A stretch of 64,000 nt of DNA, taken from Caballeronia sp. LZ062. GTDB lineage: Bacteria > Pseudomonadota > Gammaproteobacteria > Burkholderiales > Burkholderiaceae. Location of the stretch: contig NZ_JARTWB010000001.1 of NCBI RefSeq assembly GCF_031450785.1, positions 1,178,001 to 1,242,000 on the forward strand, given 5' to 3'. Each line of letters starts with the position of its first letter. The first letter of the stretch is position 1. Shown one piece after another: positions 21,677 to 27,584 of the stretch. The notes below the pieces were generated by a model that saw nothing but the letters and a program-made list of their open reading frames with translations, was not told the DNA's origin and ran no database searches. The translations under genes and the position numbers were made by a program.

Positions 21677-21866
21677 CCGAAGCGTCCGCGCGGCCCGCTG
21701 CTTGCTCAGGCAGCATTTACCGCGCAAGTTTTGCGGGAACAAAATACTATGACGAAAGGGCGGAAATGGCGGAATCGCGGCATCGAAAGCAAACGTTCAC
21801 GGTCAATCACTCGCTGCCGCCCGGCCCTCGTTTTCGCATCCAACCCATGCCCGCACCGTTCGCACC

Positions 21867-22235
21867 ATGAAGACCGTACTTCTCGTCGACGACGACCCGA
21901 CCACCATCGAAGCCTGGACCTTATGCATGCAGGGAGAGGATTGCAACGTCTTATGTGCGTTCGACGGCAACCGGGCCTTGTCGATACTGGGTGAGCAAAC
22001 GGTAGATATCGTCGTTTCCGACTGGATGATGCCCGGTCTGGGCGGCGCGCTGCTCTGTCAGACGATGAAGAACGACGCGTCGCTCGCGCACATTCCGTTC
22101 TTGATGATCTCCGGGCATCCGAACCCGCCGGCATTCGTGAGCTATGACGGCTACCTGCGCAAGCCGGTGGACATGGAAACGCTGCTCTCGGCGGTGAATC
22201 GGCTGTGCGCAGCCAAGAAACGCCCGCTGTACTAA
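21867..22235 (+). CDS. Stand-alone CheY-like receiver protein
   Basis: 122 residues, a single REC domain: acidic pocket in VDDDP (8-11), phosphoacceptor Asp52 (VVSDWMMPG), conserved Ser/Thr (LMISGH) and Lys (YLRKPVD). There is no output domain, so it must signal by protein contact. No kinase gene is adjacent. The stop overlaps the stop of the converging acyltransferase gene by 4 bases. Partner unknown. Confidence 0.92.
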   Translation: MKTVLLVDDDPTTIEAWTLCMQGEDCNVLCAFDGNRALSILGEQTVDIVVSDWMMPGLGGALLCQTMKNDASLAHIPFLMISGHPNPPAFVSYDGYLRKPVDMETLLSAVNRLCAAKKRPLY

Positions 22236-22945
22236 CGCAGTTCGGCGAGCGCCTCGTCCATCTGGTTCTGCGCGAGCCGGTTCAACTCCTGCGGGATCTC
22301 GCATGCCATCGGCAACGGGGGCGTGACGATCACGCGAATATGCCCGCCGTGGTCGGGCCAGCCCTTCGCGGGCCACACTTTCCCGGCGTCATGGACGACA
22401 GGCACGACCGGCACTTTCGTCGCGCACGCGAGCCGCACGCCGCCGGACGCGAGCTTGAGCGGCGCATCGTGGGCAACGCGCGTGCCTTCCGGAAAAATGA
22501 CGACCGCATCGCCTTTTTTTAGCCGCGCCGCGCATTCGCGCGTGACCGCCTGATGCGCCTGCCGGATCGAACCGCGATCGAGGCTCACCATATCGAGTCC
22601 GCGCAGCACCCAGCCGAAAAACGGAATCTTCGTCAATTCGCGCTTGAAAACGAAACTGATGCGGCGCGGGAAGAGCGCCATGAACGCGAGCGTTTCCCAC
22701 GTCGATTCGTGGCGACTCAGGATGATGAACGGTCCCTCGGGCAGATGCTCCAGGCCTTCCACGGAGCACGTCACGCCGGCGATGACGCGCATCATCGCGA
22801 CCATCGCGCGGCACCACAGCTTCGCAAGCCAGTAGCGTCCGTTGCGGCCGACGAACGGAAAGAGCGGCAGGATCAGAATGGACCAGAGTGTGCCGCTGCC
22901 GAGCAGATAGGTAGCGAAGAGCCACTTGACGAGAGTGCGGCGCAT
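22232..22945 (-). CDS. 1-acyl-sn-glycerol-3-phosphate acyltransferase (PlsC family)
   Basis: 237-residue inner-membrane acyltransferase making phosphatidic acid from lysophosphatidic acid. Two hydrophobic segments near the N-terminus (8-31). Catalytic box His79 in SRHESTWE (H-x4-E, the betaproteobacterial variant of H-x4-D), substrate box FPEGTR, and VPVVPVVHDAG. ATG 22945 chosen; 20 further codons upstream are unlikely. It may be a second PlsC, since genomes of this group often carry several. Confidence 0.88.
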   Translation of the reverse strand: MRRTLVKWLFATYLLGSGTLWSILILPLFPFVGRNGRYWLAKLWCRAMVAMMRVIAGVTCSVEGLEHLPEGPFIILSRHESTWETLAFMALFPRRISFVFKRELTKIPFFGWVLRGLDMVSLDRGSIRQAHQAVTRECAARLKKGDAVVIFPEGTRVAHDAPLKLASGGVRLACATKVPVVPVVHDAGKVWPAKGWPDHGGHIRVIVTPPLPMACEIPQELNRLAQNQMDEALAELR

Positions 22946-23080
22946 CGGGCTTGAGGTATCGGAGTGATGGAGGGCGGGTAAGGGCAGAAGCATAGCGCAT
23001 CGCACTTTCGGGAGCTTTCATGCGCGGCCGTCCGGTGGATGCAACAATGGTCGCCGTTCGACACTTTGAGGAATGACGCG

Positions 23081-24052
23081 ATGGAAGACCTGCCGGTGAC
23101 TTTCGACGAGGGCATGCTCGACGTCGGCGACGGACATTCGATCTACTGGCGCGCGCAGGGTCCGCGCGATGCGCCTGCGATGCTCGTCGTGCACGGCGGC
23201 CCCGGCGGGGCGATGAACGTCAAATGGGCGGAAGTGCTCGATCAGGACGCGTGGCGCGTCGTCTTCTTCGACCAGCGCGGCTGCGGCAAGTCGAAGCCGT
23301 TCGGGAAGCTGGAGCACAACGGGCTCGACGCGCTTGTCGGCGACATGGAAAAGTTGCGCGCTGCCCTCGGCATCGAGCGATGGGCGATCTTCGGCGGTTC
23401 GTGGGGCACGACGCTCGGCCTTGCCTACGGGGTCGCGCATCCCGAACGCTGCACGGGCTTTCTGCTGCGCGGCGTCTTTCTCGCGCGCCGCGAGGACATC
23501 GACTGGTTCCTGTGGGACGTGCGTCGTGTGTTTCCGGATGCGCATGGCGCGTTTCTCGACGCGATCGAAGCCGCCTGCGGGCAGCGCCCGGCGAACGCGC
23601 AGGACATTTTGACGCTGACCGAGGCGCCGCTCGCGCGTTTCGACGAGGCGGGCGCACGGCTCGCGCGCGCCTGGACGCTGTACGAAACGACGCTGTCGGT
23701 GGTCAACAAGCCCGCCTCCGAACCCGCCGACGAGGACAAGCGGCCGAGCGCCGAAGCCAATGCCGCCGCGGTTTCCATGGCGTTGCTCGAACGTCATTAC
23801 ATGGCGCAGGAACTGCCGCCTGAGGCGCTGCTGCCGCGCGTGGCGCGCATTGCGCATCTGCCGTGCCGTATCGTTCACGGGCGCTTCGACATGGTGTGTC
23901 CGGCGGACCAGGCGGTCGCGCTCGCGGCGCACTGGCCGGGCGCGGGGCTGGCCGTCGTGAGCGGCGCGGGACACTGGACTTTCGAGCCGGGCAATGTCGT
24001 CGCGCTGCGGGCGGGCGCGCAGGCGCTTGCGGACGCGATTCGCAACGCGTGA
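23081..24052 (+). CDS. pip: Proline iminopeptidase (S33 alpha/beta hydrolase)
   Basis: 323 residues. Removes N-terminal proline from peptides in the cytosol. Catalytic Ser107 in GGSWGTT, Asp in HGRFDMVCP, His in GAGHWTFE. HGGPGG oxyanion loop and DQRGCGKS are S33 signatures. Start at 23081 behind GAGG. The last about 25 codons are the left part of a diverged tandem duplication spanning the junction with the next gene (see the repeat at 23978-24240); this gene's stop lies in the left copy. Confidence 0.93.
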   Translation: MEDLPVTFDEGMLDVGDGHSIYWRAQGPRDAPAMLVVHGGPGGAMNVKWAEVLDQDAWRVVFFDQRGCGKSKPFGKLEHNGLDALVGDMEKLRAALGIERWAIFGGSWGTTLGLAYGVAHPERCTGFLLRGVFLARREDIDWFLWDVRRVFPDAHGAFLDAIEAACGQRPANAQDILTLTEAPLARFDEAGARLARAWTLYETTLSVVNKPASEPADEDKRPSAEANAAAVSMALLERHYMAQELPPEALLPRVARIAHLPCRIVHGRFDMVCPADQAVALAAHWPGAGLAVVSGAGHWTFEPGNVVALRAGAQALADAIRNA

Positions 24053-24240
24053 GCGAGCGTGACGCCGGCAGTCAGGCCAGCGGCGTGCGGGCGGCTTCGG
24101 CTAGACGCCGCGAGTGCTTCGAAGCGGGCAACGTGGCGGCGCATTTCAGGCGCTCGCGAAGCGGTCAAGGACGCGTGAGTGCGCGCAGCGCCGGCAGTCA
24201 GGGCAGCGGCGTGCGCGCGGCCTCGTCGAGGCGCCGCCAG
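23978..24240. repeat. Diverged tandem duplication of the pip/EAL-gene 3' junction
   Basis: Left unit about 23978-24114, right unit about 24115-24240. Positions 24063-24114 and 24189-24240 match at 45 of 52 bases by eye (offset 126). ACGCGTGAG recurs at 24045 and 24171. TTCGA-n-GCGGGCAA-type sequence recurs at 23981 and 24118, with small indels between. The left unit holds the true pip 3' end plus a dead copy of the EAL gene's tail (minus-strand reading RRLAEAARTPLA-stop). The right unit holds a frameshifted dead copy of pip's tail (FEAGNVAA) plus the true EAL tail (RRLDEAARTPLP-stop). Confidence 0.75.
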
Positions 24241-25448
24241 TCCAGGTCTACTCCCGAGACGATCGTCCGCTCGCCGCGCCGTATCGCGATGGCGAGCGTC
24301 ACGCACAGCGACGTGCCCGTCACCGAAAGATACGGCGCGGACGTGATGACCTGCTGCGGCTGCGCGCAGGCATCGACGAAATAGGAGCGGTTGTCCCAGC
24401 GGCCGCTCGACGGGTCCGCAATCGGCGCGAAACGCTCGCTGCGTCGAGTCGCGCACGCGCCGGCCAAGGCGGGCATGTACTCGCGGCCGGCTTCGTCGAG
24501 AAAGAAGCAGCTCAACGTGCTCGGTAGCGCAAGGATTTCGGCGCACGCGGACTCGCCGCTCGCGCCGCCCGCCAGACGCCGCGCCGCCTGAGCGAGGCCC
24601 GCGCGGTACGGCATCAGCAGCAGATCGCGCGTCAGGCGCTCGCTGCGGCGCGTCTGCGCGAGCGTGTCGAACGCCTCCTCGATCAGCGCGGTGGCCGCAC
24701 TGGCCGGCGACAGCCCTTCCGCAGGCTTGCCGAGAAGATAGCCCTGCACGAAATCCACGTTTGCCCGCGCGGCGAGCAGAAGATCCTCGCGCGTCTCGAT
24801 GCCTTCCGCCACCACGAACATGCCCGACTGATGAAGCAGATCGACGAGCTTCGGCAGCACCCAGTCGCTCAGGTGCGTGCGTTTCGGGCCGTTCGGCAGA
24901 CGCACGAGACTGCGGTCGAGCTTGACGATGTCCGGCCGCATGGTCAGCAGCCGGTCGACGTTGGAGTGGCCAGCGCCGAAGTCATCCACCGCGACGAGAA
25001 AGCCTTCCGCGCGAAACGCACGCGTCGCGCCGGCAAGGCGTTCGACGTCCGTCCCGCCCGATTCCAGCACCTCGATCACGAGCTGTTCCGGCGCAAGCCC
25101 GGCCTCGCGCGTGCGCGCCGCGAACTGCCGCGCGTAGCCGTGGTCCGTGAAAGTTGCCGGGTTCATGTTGATGAAAAGCCATTGCGCAGCCGGCAGAAAG
25201 GCGGCGGCGCTCTGGAGATGCGTGATATGGCTCAGGCGGTCCAGCTCCGCCACCGTTCCCGCGACGATCGCGCGGCCGAACAGGTCGAATGGGCCGACGA
25301 GCGGCTCGTCGGTCAACGGCGCGTCGTTTGCTAGCTTTTTTCCGCGCAGAAGCGCCTCGTAGCCGATCTCGCGTTGATGTGGCAGGCTGAAGATGGGCTG
25401 GACATGCGTCGAGAGCGCGATGCCGTCGACGACTTCGGCGCGCCGCAT
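24198..25448 (-). CDS. EAL-domain c-di-GMP phosphodiesterase with YkuI-like C-terminal sensory domain
   Basis: 416 residues. The EAL domain (about 10-250) keeps the catalytic set: Glu31 (YEALLRG), Asn94 (FINMNP), Glu126 (VIEVLES), Asp155/Asp156 (VDDFGAG), Lys176 (VKLD), Glu215 (AEGIE), Gln235 (VQGYL), so hydrolysis of c-di-GMP to pGpG is expected. The C-terminal 150 residues (CFFLDEAGREYMP ... NRSYFVDAC ... SAPYLSVTG) look like the PDC/Cache-type domain associated with EAL in YkuI; no transmembrane segments, so cytosolic sensing. The start is uncertain: ATG 25448 has a poor ribosome binding site and a GTG at 25520 would add 24 residues. Confidence 0.87.
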   Translation of the reverse strand: MRRAEVVDGIALSTHVQPIFSLPHQREIGYEALLRGKKLANDAPLTDEPLVGPFDLFGRAIVAGTVAELDRLSHITHLQSAAAFLPAAQWLFINMNPATFTDHGYARQFAARTREAGLAPEQLVIEVLESGGTDVERLAGATRAFRAEGFLVAVDDFGAGHSNVDRLLTMRPDIVKLDRSLVRLPNGPKRTHLSDWVLPKLVDLLHQSGMFVVAEGIETREDLLLAARANVDFVQGYLLGKPAEGLSPASAATALIEEAFDTLAQTRRSERLTRDLLLMPYRAGLAQAARRLAGGASGESACAEILALPSTLSCFFLDEAGREYMPALAGACATRRSERFAPIADPSSGRWDNRSYFVDACAQPQQVITSAPYLSVTGTSLCVTLAIAIRRGERTIVSGVDLDWRRLDEAARTPLP

Positions 25449-25739
25449 CAGCACGCCACGCGGTCGCGCGGCGCGCGCTCGTCGCGCAATGCGGACGAGG
25501 ACGCGCACAGGATGGCACACGGGTCGGAGAACGGCAGCACGGCGGCGGTACGAACGTGAAATAGGATGAACACGTTATCGGCGTGCGTGATGCGAACTTG
25601 AGCGCGTGCGGGGCGCGCGCCGGATTTGCCGGGCCACGTCCCGCGACCTATCTTTGATGGTGCGGTGATACGATCGCGCTGCAACTAACCCGGTGCGCGG
25701 CTCGTCGAACGCTGCATGCGAACTTCAAGAGAGACATCG
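25449..25739. other. Intergenic region between divergent EAL gene and conserved hypothetical
   Basis: About 290 bases. No ORF with coding character. If the EAL gene starts at the GTG at 25520, the first 72 bases are coding. I see no operator palindrome. Confidence 0.4.
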
Positions 25740-26162
25740 ATGGCGCAACAGAAAACCAATCCCAAACTCGAGCAGGCGCTGACACGCGGCGATCTCGCCA
25801 TCCGCCAGGCCAACTCGAGCCGCGCCACCGCGGTGCTGCGCGCGCTCGGCAAGATGATCGTCGAGGCATCGGCGACCATCGGCGTCGAGGCGCACGTCGT
25901 CATCCATGATGGCGACAAGATCTACGATCCCGCCGACGGCGTGTGGCCGCAGCAACTGCTCGTCTCGCTGGACGGCCCGGTGGAGGAGAACGACCCGGAC
26001 GAGATCCGCACGGTCACGCTGCTCGCCGATACGCCGGGCACCGTGTTCCGCTGCGAGTGGCAGCGTGCAGACGGCAACCTCGGCCGCCAGGAGGGACGGC
26101 CGCTCGCGATGGTCGCGTTCATCACGGACGTCGACATTCCCTGGCTGGACGAAGAAGACTGA
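25740..26162 (+). CDS. Conserved hypothetical protein
   Basis: 140-residue soluble protein, basic N-terminus (AQQKTNPKLEQALTRGDLAIRQANSSRATAVLRALGKMI) and acidic C-terminus ending WLDEED. No catalytic motif recognised. The AAGAGAG ribosome binding site supports ATG 25740. Codon use is like its neighbours and a strong terminator follows, so it is a real monocistronic gene. It looks like a lineage-restricted cytosolic protein. Confidence 0.75.
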   Translation: MAQQKTNPKLEQALTRGDLAIRQANSSRATAVLRALGKMIVEASATIGVEAHVVIHDGDKIYDPADGVWPQQLLVSLDGPVEENDPDEIRTVTLLADTPGTVFRCEWQRADGNLGRQEGRPLAMVAFITDVDIPWLDEED

Positions 26163-26188
26163 CACCGCATGATGTTCGTGCGCGAAAG

Positions 26189-26228
26189 CGCGGATGCCGG
26201 CCCGGCGGTCGCATCCGCGTTTTTTTTG
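26189..26228 (+). terminator. Rho-independent terminator
   Basis: Nine-bp perfect stem CGCGGATGC/GCATCCGCG (26189-26197 with 26211-26219), 13-base loop, then nine T residues. Ends the transcript of the conserved hypothetical gene. Confidence 0.93.
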
Positions 26229-26637
26229 CGCGGCGCATCGACTTACAAGTGCTCAAGCAAACGTTTCCGTGGGTTATTTTTATTTTGGTGACTGCTTAAG
26301 AGTTGTGTCCTATTTCTATTCAGACGGCTATTCTTCGAATTGCCTCTTGCGCGGGGTTTGCTTCTCCTTGCCCTCGTTCCGGTTCACCATTTTTGTGCGC
26401 GATCTTATTTCCGTACGGCGTTGGCTTATTCAAGATCGAATGCCTACCGGTAATAAGTTCGCTTGTAGAAGACATATTCCACCGATATAGCCCAAAAGTT
26501 GCTCCGTAACAGCGGCAAGCGCGCACCCCGTTCTTTGACTTCGTGAGAGGCTCGACACGCCGCATGAGGGTCCTACCTACCTAATCCGCCCTCATGACGC
26601 GGCACTTTCTAATCGCCGAGAAAATGGGGTTTAACAA
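26229..26637 (+). promoter_or_regulatory. Long AT-rich leader upstream of the FeeM-like gene
   Basis: About 410 bases, clearly richer in A/T than the surrounding genes, with several T tracts in the first 250 bases. No supported ORF. It should contain the promoter of the acyltransferase gene. Near its 3' end is a stable hairpin (26559-26603). I could not fix -35/-10 boxes; an unannotated small RNA or a xenogeneic-silencer binding region are possible. Confidence 0.5.
26559..26603 (+). promoter_or_regulatory. 5'-UTR hairpin ahead of the FeeM-like gene
   Basis: Stem arms GCCGC-ATGAGGG (26559-26570) and CCCTCAT-GAC-GCGGC (26589-26603), a 12-bp stem with a 3-base bulge and 18-base loop, ending 34 bases before the start codon. 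No T tract, so more likely a leader structure than a terminator. Confidence 0.5.
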
Positions 26638-27423
26638 ATGGACCGTCTGGACCTTGCCAATCACGCCGCCGTCAAACAAGCAAACCAATTCGACAACACG
26701 CTTCGCCCGACGCTCACGGTCGTGCCCTCGCTTCAGAAAACCGAGCGCATGCCGTTTACTATTCGTATCGTCCGGGATGACGAGGGCCTGCAAAAAGCGG
26801 TAAGCATTCGACGTTCTGCTTACGGACGGCATTTGCCCGAGTTCGCAGAGAGAATGGCGATCGAACATTCCGATCGCGATCCGGGGACGGCCGTGCTGCT
26901 CGCCGAGTCGAAGCTCGACGGCGCGCCGCTCGGCACCATGCGCATCCAAACGAACGCTTACGGACCGCTCGCGGTCGAGCAGTCGATCACGCTGCCGGAT
27001 CATCTCGCGACGAGCCGCCTTGCGGAAGCGACGCGGCTGGGTGTCGCGGGCGGCATGGTCGGGCGCGTGGTAAAGGTGGCGCTATGCAAGGCGTTGTGGA
27101 TGTTCTGCGAAATGCACGAGATCGACTGGATGGTCATCACCGCGCGTTCGCCGCTCGACCGCGAATACGAGGCAATGCTTTTCCGCGATGTTTTCGGCGC
27201 GAACGAGTTTCTGCCGATGTCGCATGTCGGTGGTTTACCGCACCGAGTGCTGGCGAAAGAAGTGGCTGTCGCGCGGCAGCGTTGGGAGGAAGCGCGTCAT
27301 CCGTTATTCAACTATATGGTGAACACGCATCACCCAGACATCGATTTGCAATCTGTCGATTTATCTTTTGATTGGGAACCGGTAGGATGCCCGGAGGCAC
27401 CGTTGATGGCTTATGGCCGTTAA
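26638..27423 (+). CDS. FeeM-like N-acyl amino acid synthase (GNAT-fold acyltransferase)
   Basis: 261 residues with the acyl-ACP-dependent GNAT fold shared by FeeM and LuxI-type synthases. Seen: TIRIVRDDEGLQKAVSIRRSAYGRHLPEF, where LuxI-like proteins bind substrate; PLGTMRIQTN; then EATRLGV, matching the conserved acidic/Arg element; and MVITARSPLDREYEAMLFRDVF. FeeM makes long-chain N-acyl tyrosines and related lipids. A 38-residue N-terminal extension precedes the domain. It directly precedes a GGDEF-EAL gene on the same strand. Acyl chain and amino acid acceptor are unknown. Confidence 0.75.
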   Translation: MDRLDLANHAAVKQANQFDNTLRPTLTVVPSLQKTERMPFTIRIVRDDEGLQKAVSIRRSAYGRHLPEFAERMAIEHSDRDPGTAVLLAESKLDGAPLGTMRIQTNAYGPLAVEQSITLPDHLATSRLAEATRLGVAGGMVGRVVKVALCKALWMFCEMHEIDWMVITARSPLDREYEAMLFRDVFGANEFLPMSHVGGLPHRVLAKEVAVARQRWEEARHPLFNYMVNTHHPDIDLQSVDLSFDWEPVGCPEAPLMAYGR

Positions 27424-27468
27424 TGGCGTCGCCGTTTCAGCATGCACCAACGAAGGTAAAAGCAATTA

Positions 27469-27493
27469 ACCGGACCCCGGCGCGGTCCGGTTG
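27469..27493 (+). promoter_or_regulatory. Intergenic hairpin between FeeM-like gene and GGDEF-EAL gene
   Basis: Perfect 9-bp stem AACCGGACC/GGTCCGGTT with a 7-base loop, 46 bases after the FeeM-like stop. No T tract. It may stabilise or attenuate the mRNA, and it argues that the GGDEF-EAL protein starts downstream at 27585 rather than in this stretch. Confidence 0.45.
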
Positions 27494-27584
27494 GCCAAAA
27501 GGCAGCGGTGGCGGTTTGCCGTCCCGCTGTTCGCCAATACCGGCGCGGCGGGGCGCTGGCGGCGTGAACGGGGGTTGTCCAGGT

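Noticed and set aside
24053-24197. A whole second EAL gene or second pip gene as source of the dead tails
   Set aside because: The dead tails abut each other exactly as two tandem units of about 126-137 bases; a short junction duplication explains both without full extra genes.
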